This document shows positions 7,970 to 16,135 of a stretch of 64,000 bases of DNA, one piece after another (positions within the stretch are counted from its first letter, which is position 1; every line of letters starts with the position of its first letter). The stretch is from positions 186,001 through 250,000 of the forward strand of contig NZ_PHRF01000095.1 of NCBI RefSeq assembly GCF_004151105.1. Direction: 5' to 3'. Source of the stretch: Streptomyces sp. L-9-10 (lineage in GTDB: Bacteria > Actinomycetota > Actinomycetes > Streptomycetales > Streptomycetaceae). The translations under genes were made by a program, and so were the position numbers. The notes under the pieces were generated by a model. That model did no database searches and was not told the DNA's origin. It saw only the letters and a program-made list of their open reading frames with translations.

Positions 7970-8881
7970 TCAGTACTGCGACTGCAAGTGGTGCCAGAAA
8001 CCGTCCCGCAGCGACCGCCGCAGTATCGCGTGGCCCCGTAGCGACCGCTGGAGCAGCTTCTCCGCCTCGATCAGCAGGTCCTGGTCCACCGGGCCCGGCA
8101 GATACGGGTGGCCCGGCAGCAGCTCGGCCATGGCTTCCCGGCCGCGCTCCGCCAGCCAGGTCGCGGCGATCTGCGCGCCGATGAACCGCACCTGGTCGCG
8201 GGAGGGCGGCGGCTCACCCTCGTGCTCGTACGTGGTGACCGGGCGGCGGGTGACATACGGCTTGCAGAAGTCCAGGTCGAAGGTGCGCTGGCTGTCGACC
8301 TCCCACAGCAGCGGCTCGGCCTGATTGCGGCCCTCGCCCGCCTCGATGCCCCAGAGGTGCACGCGCGCGCCGTACCCCTGGGCCGCCTCGACGGCCGACA
8401 CGAGGTCCTCGTCGCCGCCGACCAGCGCCGCGTCACTGATGGCGCGGTGCCGGGCGAGCGATTCGAGATCCGTACGGATCAGGGAATCGACGCCCTTCTG
8501 CTGGTTGTTGGCGTTCAGGTTGCCGAGCCTGACCTTGACGTCGGGCAGTTCGGCGATGGACTGCTGCTCCGAGGTGTGGATCCGGCGTCTCGCGCCGTCG
8601 TACCAGTACACGCGGAGCAGCCGGCTGTCCGCGAAGATGATCCGGGCCTTGTCGATGAAGGCCTCGATGAGCCCCTCGGCGTCCAGATCGAAGGCACGCC
8701 GGTCTTCAGTGCCCGCCACCAGCAATCCGGCCGCAGCATAGACGTAACCGGCGTCGACGAAGATGGCATGTGTGGACGGGGTCTTGGCGACTTCGGCGAG
8801 CATGCGCTGGAGCAGCTCGTTGGTGCGCTCCAGACGGGCGCCGATGTCGGCGATCTCCGGGTTGATCTCTGCCTCGCTCAT
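7970..8881 (-). CDS. NYN-domain (PIN-like) ribonuclease-type protein
   Basis: A 303-residue protein with an N-terminal helix (residues 1-35) followed by a NYN domain. The acidic metal-binding positions are visible: FVDAGYVY (about 42-49), KGVDSLIRTD (about 129-138) and GGDEDL (about 155). The C-terminal 100 residues are helical and not recognised. NYN proteins are metal-dependent nucleases acting on structured RNA; the target here is unknown. The ATG has no strong ribosome binding site. Divergent from a 50-residue conserved protein. Confidence 0.8.
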   Translation of the reverse strand: MSEAEINPEIADIGARLERTNELLQRMLAEVAKTPSTHAIFVDAGYVYAAAGLLVAGTEDRRAFDLDAEGLIEAFIDKARIIFADSRLLRVYWYDGARRRIHTSEQQSIAELPDVKVRLGNLNANNQQKGVDSLIRTDLESLARHRAISDAALVGGDEDLVSAVEAAQGYGARVHLWGIEAGEGRNQAEPLLWEVDSQRTFDLDFCKPYVTRRPVTTYEHEGEPPPSRDQVRFIGAQIAATWLAERGREAMAELLPGHPYLPGPVDQDLLIEAEKLLQRSLRGHAILRRSLRDGFWHHLQSQY

Positions 8882-9058
8882 ACACCGTTCATTCTCTGCG
8901 GACGCGACTGTACCCGCCAGAAGTTAGTCATCCGAAAATTTTCCTTAGCGTAGGGAATGTTTGCAGTGGGCAAGCCGTTGCATCTGGATGTAACTGCCGA
9001 CGGCTCAGTCCGTCACCCCATAGTTCTCCAGCAGGAGGATCAGACGAAGGGAGAAGCC

Positions 9059-9211
9059 TTGCGCTTCGAAATCATGCGACTCGACGATGTTGACGGCTCC
9101 GCTGTCGACAGCACCGTTGTGGACGCCGCCTCCGTCAACCGGATCGTGCAGCAGGCCGCCGCGATGGGCCAGCGCATCTATATCCGCCCGGCCGAAACCT
9201 CGGCCTCGTAA
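9059..9211 (+). CDS. Conserved 50-residue protein, TTG start
   Basis: The coding stretch LRFEIMRLDDVDG to RIYIRPAETSAS fits a small protein that I recall as common in streptomycetes. TTG at 9059 is the best start: GAAGGGAG lies 6 nt upstream. An in-frame ATG at 8957 would add 34 residues without a site. Function unknown. A weak promoter (TTAGTC-16 nt-TAGCGT) lies about 110 nt upstream, and a terminator hairpin follows. Confidence 0.6.
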   Translation: MRFEIMRLDDVDGSAVDSTVVDAASVNRIVQQAAAMGQRIYIRPAETSAS

Positions 9212-9262
9212 CCCCGTATCCCTTCGCGACGCGTACGACAGCGACCGGCCGCGAACCGACGA

Positions 9263-9297
9263 AGCGCCCCTGTACGGATCACTCGTACGGGGGCGCT
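9263..9297. terminator. Hairpin between convergent genes
   Basis: 14-bp inverted repeat (9263-9276 with 9284-9297, one G-U position) and a 7-nt loop. It can serve both the small gene on the plus strand and the MarC-type gene on the minus strand. Confidence 0.75.
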
Positions 9298-9304
9298 GCC
9301 CATG

Positions 9305-9910
9305 TCAGGCGCCCTGGATCACCTGGGTGACGCCATTGATGATCTGCTGAACGGCGATGGCCGAAAGCATCATCCCGGCCAGCCGGGTCACCAGCACCAC
9401 TCCCCCGTCCTTGATCAGCCGGATGATCAGCAGCGAGTAGCGCATCGTCAGCCAGAGCACGACATGCATCGCGACGATCGCCGCCCAGACCGAGATCCGC
9501 GCCGAGGCGCCGTCGGCGTGCTGGACGGCGAGGATGACGGACACGATCGCGCCGGGTCCCGCGAGCAGCGGCATGCCCAGGGGGACGAGCGCGACATTGA
9601 CGTCCTTCGTCTGCTTCGGCTCATCGGTCTTGCCGGTCAGCAGATCCAGCGCGATCAGCAGCAGGAGCAGCCCGCCGGCGATCATCAGCGCCGGTACGGA
9701 GACATGCAGATAGTCCAGGATCTGCTGGCCCAGCAGCCCGAAGACGGTGATCACCCCGAAGGCGACGGCCACCGCCTGCCAGGCCATGGCGCGCTGGACC
9801 TTGGCGGGCCTGCCGGAGGTGAGGGCGAGGAAGATCGGGGTGATCCCGGGAGGGTCCATGATCACGAAGAGCGTGAGAAAGAGGGAGCCGAAGACGGCGA
9901 AGTCGAACAC
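9305..9910 (-). CDS. MarC-family integral membrane protein
   Basis: A 201-residue protein, the usual size of the MarC family, with about six membrane helices and the family stretches FVIMDPPGITPIFLALT near the N-terminus and MPLLAGPGAI near the middle. Function is not settled; the E. coli name came from the mar locus, but a role in antibiotic resistance was not confirmed. The GTG at 9910 matches the family N-terminus and has CAAGG 7 nt upstream. Downstream it shares a hairpin with the convergent small gene. Confidence 0.85.
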   Translation of the reverse strand: MFDFAVFGSLFLTLFVIMDPPGITPIFLALTSGRPAKVQRAMAWQAVAVAFGVITVFGLLGQQILDYLHVSVPALMIAGGLLLLLIALDLLTGKTDEPKQTKDVNVALVPLGMPLLAGPGAIVSVILAVQHADGASARISVWAAIVAMHVVLWLTMRYSLLIIRLIKDGGVVLVTRLAGMMLSAIAVQQIINGVTQVIQGA

Positions 9911-10089
9911 AGTGAGGCCTTGCGGGACGTAGAGACGGGAGACGGGCGGGAGACACGGGAACGGACGCGCGCGGAGGCGCGACGAGGCGAGGGCGCGACC
10001 GCGCCATGAGGAAGCGGCACGAGGAAGCGCTGCGGAGAAGCGGTACGGAAAAGGGGAGGCGGTACGGATACGGCGCGGTACGGCCGGAC

Positions 10090-10959
10090 TTACGCGCGTC
10101 CGCCCGCACCCGGTACCGGGAAGGCGCCGGAGGCCCGCCGGGTGATCTCGCCGTAGATCTCCGGGTCGGTGGTACAGCCGCCGAGTTCCACGGACTTGCG
10201 GCTGCCGTGGTAGTCGCTGGATCCGGTGGCCAGCAGGCCGAGTTCGGCGGCCAGTCCGCGCAGCCGCGCCCGGGTCGGTTCGTCGTGGTCCATGTGGTCG
10301 ACCTCGATGCCGTCGAGACCGGCGGCGGCGAACCGGACGATGGCGGACTCGTGCACGACGCGGCCGCGCTTGGCTGCCAGCGGATGCGCGAACACGGTGA
10401 CCCCTCCGGCGGCCTTGACCATGCGGATCGCCTCGAAGGGGTCGAGTTCGTGCTTCTCGGCGTACGCGCGTCCGCCGTCCGCGAGCCACTCCGTGGTGAA
10501 GGCGTCGGAGACGGTCTCGACGACGCCGAGTTCGACGAGGGCGGTGGCGATGTGCGGACGGCCGAGCGAGGCGTCGCCCGCGATGCGCGACACCTGTTCC
10601 CACGTGATGGGGACGCCCAGCTCCTGGAGCTTGCGGACCATCGTCCGCGCGCGCGGGACGCGGTCGTCCCGTACCAGCTCCCGCTCGGCCAGCAGCTCCG
10701 GCTCGTCCGGGTCGAAGAGGTACGCCAGCATGTGCAGGCTGATGCCGTCGAGCCGGCAGGAGAGTTCCGCGCCGGTGACGAGGGTGAGGTCCCGGTCGAG
10801 GGCCGGGAGCGCGGCGATCGCCTCGGCGTGGCCGCGGGTGGTGTCGTGGTCGGTCAGCGCGACGACGTCGAGCCCGGCGGCGGCCGCGTTGCGCACCAGC
10901 TCGGCGGGGGTGTCCGTACCGTCGGAGGCCGTGGAGTGAGTGTGCAGATCGATGCGCAC
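10090..10959 (-). CDS. PHP-domain phosphoesterase (TrpH/YciV, nucleoside 3',5'-bisphosphatase type)
   Basis: A 289-residue PHP protein: DLHTHSTASDGT at 4-15, LTDHDT near 35, GAELSC near 63, FAHPL near 193 and GSSDYHG near 248 supply the His/Asp residues of a trinuclear metal site. Family members hydrolyse nucleoside 3',5'-bisphosphates or trim RNA 5' ends (RNase AM). The start is GTG with GGAG 8 nt upstream. It lies upstream of the MarC-type gene on the same strand, separated by about 180 nt containing CGGTACGG repeats. Confidence 0.85.
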   Translation of the reverse strand: MRIDLHTHSTASDGTDTPAELVRNAAAAGLDVVALTDHDTTRGHAEAIAALPALDRDLTLVTGAELSCRLDGISLHMLAYLFDPDEPELLAERELVRDDRVPRARTMVRKLQELGVPITWEQVSRIAGDASLGRPHIATALVELGVVETVSDAFTTEWLADGGRAYAEKHELDPFEAIRMVKAAGGVTVFAHPLAAKRGRVVHESAIVRFAAAGLDGIEVDHMDHDEPTRARLRGLAAELGLLATGSSDYHGSRKSVELGGCTTDPEIYGEITRRASGAFPVPGAGGRA

Positions 10960-11079
10960 GGCGCGTCACTCCGGAGGTTCGGCGCGGACAGGGGGACGGT
11001 CAAGGATAACGGCACGCGGGGACGGCCCAGGACGCGTCGGGCGCCCACGCGGGCCGGGACGGGCGGCGGGCAGGGAGGC

Positions 11080-11117
11080 GGCCCCTCAAGGCCCCTCAAG
11101 GCCCCTCAAGGCCCCTC
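11080..11117. repeat. 10-bp tandem repeat, three full copies plus a partial copy
   Basis: GCCCCTCAAG occurs three times in a row from 11081 and is followed by GCCCCTC. It lies in the 194-nt gap between the PHP and DUF6758 genes. No inverted symmetry. Confidence 0.8.
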
Positions 11118-11153
11118 GGAGACGGTCACAGAGGCTCACGGGCGGTCAGTGAC

Positions 11154-11792
11154 TCAGGAGAGCAGCCGGGGCGACAGCGCTCCGCAGGGCAGCAGCTCCA
11201 TCTCCGCGCCCACGTCCCGCAGATCGGTCAGCACCACCTCGTCGTAGAGCAGTAGCCCCGACTGTTCTGGCCAGACGATCGCCCACAGCCACAGCCCGAG
11301 CGCCTCGCCCGCGAAGACCGCGCGGTCCTCCGGGGCGTCCGCGACATGCCAGAGCGGGGTGGGCCGGCCGGCCGCGAGCACCTTGGTCTGCGGTGGCTTG
11401 TCGACGCAGATGGCGGGGCCCGGGTCCGGGCCGTCGATCCCCGCGTAGCGCGCGCCGAGTCCGACGCCCAGCTCCTCGGCGACGAGCAGCAGTTCCCCCA
11501 TACCGCCGAGCGGCCCCGGTCCCGAGCAGGCGACGGCGGTGGCACGTCCCCCGCTGCGGTCGTCGCCCGCGTACGCCACGCCGGTGAAGAGCCAGCCGAC
11601 CGGCAGCGGCCAGGGCATCCACACCGGCACCTGGGCGCGGTGCACCACGACACCGAGGGCCTCGACGCTGGGCGGTATCACGGGCTGCAGCGGATGCACC
11701 GTGCCATGTACATCACACTGCCAGGAGTCGGCGAAGAGGCCGGGCGCCCTGACTCGGCCACCGCACTTCGGGCAACTGGGTTCGCCCCTCAT
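11154..11792 (-). CDS. DUF6758-type protein with N-terminal zinc ribbon
   Basis: A 212-residue protein. CPKCGG at residues 7-12 and WQCDVHG at 24-30 make a probable CxxC...CxxH zinc ribbon. The rest is a Trp/Gly/Pro-rich domain (VWMPWPLPVGWLFTG, GLWLWAIVWPEQ) that I associate with actinobacterial DUF6758. Function unknown; no signal peptide. It is divergent from the MFS transporter gene, so the AT-rich spacer may control both. Confidence 0.65.
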   Translation of the reverse strand: MRGEPSCPKCGGRVRAPGLFADSWQCDVHGTVHPLQPVIPPSVEALGVVVHRAQVPVWMPWPLPVGWLFTGVAYAGDDRSGGRATAVACSGPGPLGGMGELLLVAEELGVGLGARYAGIDGPDPGPAICVDKPPQTKVLAAGRPTPLWHVADAPEDRAVFAGEALGLWLWAIVWPEQSGLLLYDEVVLTDLRDVGAEMELLPCGALSPRLLS

Positions 11793-11879
11793 AGCGCCCC
11801 ACGGTCCTCCCCGGCCGACGCCGCGTCAAGGACGATCACCCGTCCGGTCAGAGTCCGAGCACGGAGAGATAGATGTAAC

Positions 11880-11909
11880 TTGCACTCATTAGCTTGCCTA
11901 ACTTATTGT
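11880..11909 (+). promoter_or_regulatory. Promoter and possible operator of the MFS gene
   Basis: TTGCAC and TATTGT separated by 18 nt lie in an unusually AT-rich stretch, giving about a 45-nt leader. Between and around them are the interrupted inverted repeat TTAG(N5)CTAA (11889-11901) and two TGCA words (11912-11922), which suggests a repressor site overlapping the promoter, as expected for an efflux gene. The repressor is not identified. Confidence 0.5.
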
Positions 11910-11953
11910 GTGCATATTGCATCGATCCAGCGGGAGAGTGGAGGGCACGCCTC

Positions 11954-13195
11954 ATGCGCGGAGAGGATCCGTTCGACGAGGGAGACGAGGGAGCGGGCGG
12001 TCTGCTGCGTCAGCCGAAGGCCGTCTGGGCCACGGCGGGCGCGTCCGTCGTGGCCTTCATGGGGATCGGTCTGGTGGACCCGATCCTGCCGTCCATCGCC
12101 AAGGGTCTGGAGGCGACCCCGAGCCAGGTCTCGCTGCTCTTCACCTCGTACTTCCTGATCACCGCGGTCGCCATGCTCCTCACGGGCTGGGTCTCCAGCC
12201 GCATCGGGGGCAGGAAGACCCTGCTCGCCGGTCTGGCGCTCGTCGTGGTCTTCGCCGCCCTGTCGGGTACGTCGTCGTCGGTGACCGAACTGGTCGGCTT
12301 CCGGGCCGGCTGGGGGCTCGGCAACGCGCTCTTCGTCTCGACCGCGCTCGCCGTGATCGTCGGCGCGGCGGCCGGGGGCAGCGCGGCGGCGATCCTGCTG
12401 TACGAGTCGGCGCTCGGCCTCGGCATGGCCTGCGGACCGCTGCTCGGCGCGCTGCTCGGCGATGCCAGCTGGCGCTATCCGTTCTTCGGCACCGCGGCCC
12501 TGATGGCCATCGGCTTCGTCTGCATCACGGCGTTCCTCAAGGAACAGCCCAGGCCCGCGCGCAGGACGTCGCTGCTCGATCCGGTCAGGGCCCTGGGGCA
12601 CGGCGGGCTCGCGTCCGCGGCGGCCTCGGCGTTCTTCTACAACTACGCGTTCTTCACCGTGCTGGCCTTCACGCCGTTCGTACTGAACATGACCCCGTAC
12701 GCGTCGGGGGCCGTCTTCTTCGCCTGGGGGCTGCTGCTCGCGGTCTTCTCGGTACTGGTGGCGCCCCGGCTCCAGCGGCGCTTCGGCTCGCTCCAGGTGC
12801 TGGGCGGCTCACTCGTGCTGCTCGCCGTCGATCTGCTGGTGCTCGGATACGGGAACCACACCGCGGCCGTCGTCGGCACGATCGTCTCCGGCGCCTTCAT
12901 CGGCCTGAACAACACCGTCTTCACCGAACTGGCGCTGGGTGTCTCCGACGCGCCCCGGCCGGTGGCGAGCGCGGGCTACAACTTCGTCCGCTGGTTCGCC
13001 GCGGCGGCGGCGCCCTTCCTCGCACCGAAGATCGAGGAGTGGAGCAACGTCCACATCCCGTTCGTGGTCGCCGCGCTCGCGGCCGTCGTGGGAGCGGTCA
13101 TCGTGGGCGTACGGCGCGGCGCGCTGAGCCGGGAGGCCGAGGAGCTGCGGCCCGCGCACGCCACGGAGGACGGCGTCACGGTCTTCGCCGACTGA
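11954..13195 (+). CDS. MFS transporter (drug-efflux type)
   Basis: A 413-residue major facilitator protein with about 12 membrane helices and the family signatures DPILPSIAKGLEATPSQVS (helix 1 loop) and GWVSSRIGGRKTLL (A-motif between helices 2 and 3, about residues 80-95). The ATG at 11954 has GGAGGGC 8 nt upstream; start codons further upstream lie inside the promoter region. Probably a proton-driven exporter of small molecules. Neighbours do not indicate the substrate. The 3' end runs into tandem repeats of its stop region. Confidence 0.88.
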   Translation: MRGEDPFDEGDEGAGGLLRQPKAVWATAGASVVAFMGIGLVDPILPSIAKGLEATPSQVSLLFTSYFLITAVAMLLTGWVSSRIGGRKTLLAGLALVVVFAALSGTSSSVTELVGFRAGWGLGNALFVSTALAVIVGAAAGGSAAAILLYESALGLGMACGPLLGALLGDASWRYPFFGTAALMAIGFVCITAFLKEQPRPARRTSLLDPVRALGHGGLASAAASAFFYNYAFFTVLAFTPFVLNMTPYASGAVFFAWGLLLAVFSVLVAPRLQRRFGSLQVLGGSLVLLAVDLLVLGYGNHTAAVVGTIVSGAFIGLNNTVFTELALGVSDAPRPVASAGYNFVRWFAAAAAPFLAPKIEEWSNVHIPFVVAALAAVVGAVIVGVRRGALSREAEELRPAHATEDGVTVFAD

Positions 13196-13238
13196 AGCCG
13201 CTGACCGGCTGACCGGCTGACTGGCCGACTGGCTGACG
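13186..13238 (+). repeat. 8-10 bp tandem repeats over the MFS stop codon
   Basis: Degenerate units of the form GCCGACTGAA, GCCGCTGACC, GGCTGACC, GGCTGACT, GGCCGACT and GGCTGAC begin inside the last codons and carry on past the stop at 13193-13195; TGA recurs in most units. Confidence 0.65.
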
Positions 13239-13308
13239 CGGCGGGGAAACGCCGAGTGTGTCCGCGCTCACTTCCCGGTCCCGCCCGGTCCCGGTACCGC
13301 CCGGTCCG

Positions 13309-13359
13309 CAGTACCGCTCAGACCCAGTACCGCTCAGACCCAGTACCGCTCAGTCCTCA
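13309..13359 (-). repeat. 16-bp tandem repeat next to the SUFU-gene stop codon
   Basis: CAGTACCGCTCAGACC is repeated at 13309 and 13325 and, with AC changed to TC near its end, at 13341. It then merges with TCAGTCC around the real stop (13357-13359). Read on the minus strand each unit contains TGAG. Confidence 0.75.
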
Positions 13360-13953
13360 GTCCAGGGGCACGGAGGCGCGCAGCGGGTCGCGCAGATCCG
13401 TGCCCCGCGCGAGCCAGCGCTCCTCAAGCTCCCGCGCGCCCCTGACCCGCTTCCACGCCGCCTCATTGGGCGTCATCGGCAGCAGCGGCAGAAACCGCAC
13501 CGGCTCCAGCGGCGCGTCCAGCTCAAGATCCGCCACCAGCCCGCCCGGCTCACCGACCAGTACGGAGCTGAAGGGCGCCCCCGGCCACAGCGGCTCACCG
13601 AGGTCGAGCGAGCTGCCCGGGGCCACGACCACGCCCTCGACCTGTGGGGACGCGGCCAGCACGGCCAGCGGGCGGAGGACCTGATCGGTATCGGCGAGCC
13701 CGGCGCGCACCGACAGGACGAGTTCGGCGCGCGGTCCCTTCACGGGGTCGGCGAGCAGCGCCGACGGGTCCGCCATCGGCTGCGCCGACATCCCGAGCGT
13801 GGCGTAGCGCACCACACCGGAGCCGCCCTGGGAGTCCACGAAGCGCAGCACCTCGAAGCGGTCCGTCCCGAGAAACGTCACCGCAGCGCGCGCGTCCGGC
13901 TCGCCCAGCGCCGTGCGGAGCCGGGCCTCGACCCGATCAAGAATTTCTCCCAT
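13357..13953 (-). CDS. Suppressor-of-fused (SUFU) domain protein
   Basis: A 198-residue protein whose ending (LLPMTPNEAAWKRVRGA through LEERWL and GTDLRDPLRASVPLD) and body (GVVRYATLGMS, ELVLSVR) match bacterial SUFU-domain proteins, which are often immunity or binding proteins. Its partner is unknown and no toxin gene lies beside it. The ATG at 13953 is chosen because TATGCT ends 6 nt upstream without a ribosome binding site (leaderless); a TTG at 13986 is the alternative. Divergent from corA. Confidence 0.75.
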   Translation of the reverse strand: MGEILDRVEARLRTALGEPDARAAVTFLGTDRFEVLRFVDSQGGSGVVRYATLGMSAQPMADPSALLADPVKGPRAELVLSVRAGLADTDQVLRPLAVLAASPQVEGVVVAPGSSLDLGEPLWPGAPFSSVLVGEPGGLVADLELDAPLEPVRFLPLLPMTPNEAAWKRVRGARELEERWLARGTDLRDPLRASVPLD

Positions 13954-13959
13954 CCGGCG

Positions 13960-13965
13960 AGCATA
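13960..13965 (-). promoter_or_regulatory. -10 box of a probable leaderless promoter (SUFU gene)
   Basis: TATGCT on the minus strand, 6 nt before the ATG at 13953; TTGCCC lies 15 nt further upstream. Confidence 0.5.
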
Positions 13966-14028
13966 GATCCCGTAAGGATTGGGCAAGGGTCAGAGTTGGC
14001 CCTCAGTGTGCTGATAGTCTTGGCCGCT

Positions 14029-14090
14029 GGTAGGGACAGCACGCAGAAGCGTTGCCCTCTTGTCCCGACGACGTCATCCCCTACGGGGGA
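14029..14090 (+). promoter_or_regulatory. Candidate structured leader of corA with alternative helices
   Basis: The 444-nt gap before corA contains no gene that I can support. Within it, GGGACA (14033-14038) can pair with TGTCCC (14061-14066), enclosing a small hairpin ACGC-AGAA-GCGT (14041-14052). GTAGGG (14030-14035) can instead pair with CCCTAC (14079-14084), and TCCCC-TAC-GGGGA (14077-14090) is a third helix. These are mutually exclusive. No known magnesium riboswitch consensus was recognised. The rest of the gap holds nothing else that I can interpret. Confidence 0.35.
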
Positions 14091-14397
14091 CCGGCCGGAG
14101 GAGGTGGGGCTGCGGTGGATCGAAGTCACCCGGCCAGTACCAACCGCTCTTCCGTACGGACCTCGTGTCCGGTGATCTGACGCCCCGTCCCCCGGGCCCA
14201 CGGCATATCGCACGACGGAAGAGCACGTCTCTCAGTACCTGAGCAGTGCCTGAGCAGTATCTGACTCTCTGCCTGTCTGTAGCGAACGCCGTCACCGCGA
14301 CCCTCCGGTGCCGCCCGCTTTGCGGACGTACGCATTCACGTCCCCATTCCGGGCTGTGCCACGCCTCGCCGACGGCCTCTCCGTGAAGGAGCCCGCC

Positions 14398-15522
14398 ATG
14401 TCGATGATCCGTGACCTGCGCGCAGCGGTCCGTCCGTCCCTGCGCAAGACCAAGCCCGTGTACGGCAAGTACGACACGTACGACGCCACCCGTGACCCCT
14501 CCGCGTCGAGCGCGGTCGTCGACTGCGCGGTCTACCGCGACGGCCGGCGGGTCACCGAGAACCCCTGCGTCACCCCGCACGAGGCGATGCTGCGGGTGCG
14601 CGAGGGCGGCGGCTTCGCCTGGATCGGCCTGCACGAGCCGACGGAGGAGGAATTCGCCGGTATCGCGGCCGAGTTCGGGCTGCACCCACTGGCGGTGGAG
14701 GACGCCGTGCACGCGCACCAGCGGCCCAAGCTGGAGCGGTACGACGACACCCTGTTCACCGTCTTCAAGACCATCCACTACGTGGAGCACACCCAGCTGA
14801 CCGCGACCAGCGAGGTGGTCGACACCGGCGAGGTCATGTGCTTCACCGGCCGGGACTTCGTGATCACCGTCCGGCACGGCGGCAAGGGCTCGCTGCGTGC
14901 GCTGCGCCACCGGCTGGAGAGCGACGCCGAGCTGCTCACCAAAGGGCCCTCCGCCGTACTGCACTCCATCGCGGACCATGTCGTCGACGGGTACGTCGCG
15001 GTGGCGGCGGCCGTGCAGGACGACATCGACGAGGTCGAGATCGATGTGTTCTCGGCACCGGAGAAAGGCAGCTCGCGCGGCGCGGACGCCGGGCGTATCT
15101 ACCAGCTCAAGCGCGAGGTGCTGGAGTTCAAGAGGGCCGTCTCCCCGCTGCTGCGGCCGATGCAGCTGCTGAGCGAGCGGCCGATGCGGCTGGTCGACCC
15201 GGACATCCAGAAGTACTTCCGCGATGTCGCCGACCATCTGGCCCGGGTGCACGAGCAGGTCATCGGCTTCGACGAGCTGCTGAACTCGATCCTCCAGGCG
15301 AATCTGGCGCAGGCGACGGTCGCGCAGAACGAGGACATGCGCAAGATCACGTCCTGGGCGGCGATCATCGCCGTACCGACGGCCGTGTGCGGGATCTACG
15401 GCATGAACTTCGAGCACATGCCGGAGCTGGGATGGAAGTACGGCTATCCCATGGTGCTCGCCGCGATCGCCACCATCTGTCTGACGATCCACCGCACCCT
15501 GAAGCGGAACGGCTGGCTCTGA
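14398..15522 (+). CDS. corA: CorA-family magnesium/cobalt channel
   Basis: A 374-residue CorA protein. A cytoplasmic N-terminal domain (about 1-290, with EPTEEEF and HAHQRPKLERYDDTLF) is followed by the long helix, transmembrane helix 1 and the diagnostic pore motif YGMNF near residue 332, then a second membrane helix and a basic C-terminus (RTLKRNGWL). It takes up Mg2+ down the membrane potential as a pentamer. GAAGGAG lies 6 nt before the ATG. The long upstream leader may be regulatory. A CorA gene (Rv1239c) holds the same place in the mycobacterial synteny block. Confidence 0.92.
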   Translation: MSMIRDLRAAVRPSLRKTKPVYGKYDTYDATRDPSASSAVVDCAVYRDGRRVTENPCVTPHEAMLRVREGGGFAWIGLHEPTEEEFAGIAAEFGLHPLAVEDAVHAHQRPKLERYDDTLFTVFKTIHYVEHTQLTATSEVVDTGEVMCFTGRDFVITVRHGGKGSLRALRHRLESDAELLTKGPSAVLHSIADHVVDGYVAVAAAVQDDIDEVEIDVFSAPEKGSSRGADAGRIYQLKREVLEFKRAVSPLLRPMQLLSERPMRLVDPDIQKYFRDVADHLARVHEQVIGFDELLNSILQANLAQATVAQNEDMRKITSWAAIIAVPTAVCGIYGMNFEHMPELGWKYGYPMVLAAIATICLTIHRTLKRNGWL

Positions 15523-15577
15523 GGGCCGGTCCGGCCCGCCGAGTACGTCCTGTCCGGCCGCCGTCCCGGCGGCTGGA

Positions 15578-15583
15578 TAGGCT
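15578..15583 (+). promoter_or_regulatory. -10 box of a probable leaderless promoter (conserved hypothetical gene)
   Basis: TAGGCT ends 6 nt before the ATG at 15590; no Shine-Dalgarno sequence. Confidence 0.5.
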
Positions 15584-15589
15584 GCGGGC

Positions 15590-16135
15590 ATGACAGAAGC
15601 AGACCTCGGGCCCGACCTCGGACAGGTCCTCGTCGAAGAGGCCACGAAGAAGTCCGGCCTCATCTGGGTGCGCGGCTCGGGTCCCGACCGCGCGCTGTGG
15701 CACGTATGGCACGAGGGCGCGGCGCTGCTGGTCGGGGACGGCCCCGGGGAGCAGCCGCTGCCGGGGCTCGCGGACGGCTCGGTGGCCGAGGTGACCGTAC
15801 GGAGCAAGGACAAGGGCGGCCGGCTCGTCGCCTGGACGGCGGCCGTCGTGGAGCTGGCACCGCACTCGGAGGGCTGGGAGACGGCCGTCGCCGAGCTCAA
15901 GGGCAAGCGGCTGAACGCGCCCGACGCCGAGGTGATGACGGACCGTTGGGCGCGTGAGTGCCGGGTGCTGCGGCTGACACCCCAGGACGCGATCACCGAC
16001 CTGCCGGACTCCTCGCTGGCGGCGGCGCCGCTGCCGACCGACGCGACGACCCGTCAGCCCCTGCCGGCCTCGCTCGGACGGCTCCTGCTCAAGCGCGACA
16101 AGGGCAGGGGCAACGGCAAGGGCAAGCGGAGTTAG
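15590..16135 (+). CDS. Conserved hypothetical protein
   Basis: A 181-residue soluble protein. The first two thirds look like a beta-rich fold (LIWVRGSGPDRALWHVWHEGAA, VAEVTVRSKDKGGRLVAWTA) ending in TDRWARECRVLRLTP, a pattern resembling split-barrel flavin/heme-binding proteins, but no motif proves it. The tail is basic (KRDKGRGNGKGKRS). The mRNA is probably leaderless. The last 4 nt overlap the convergent lipoprotein gene. Confidence 0.6.
   Translation: MTEADLGPDLGQVLVEEATKKSGLIWVRGSGPDRALWHVWHEGAALLVGDGPGEQPLPGLADGSVAEVTVRSKDKGGRLVAWTAAVVELAPHSEGWETAVAELKGKRLNAPDAEVMTDRWARECRVLRLTPQDAITDLPDSSLAAAPLPTDATTRQPLPASLGRLLLKRDKGRGNGKGKRS

Noticed and set aside
11080..11117. Array of GCCCCTCAAG as a possible CRISPR
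   Set aside because: The 10-bp units are directly adjacent without spacers, and no cas genes are nearby; it is a simple tandem repeat.
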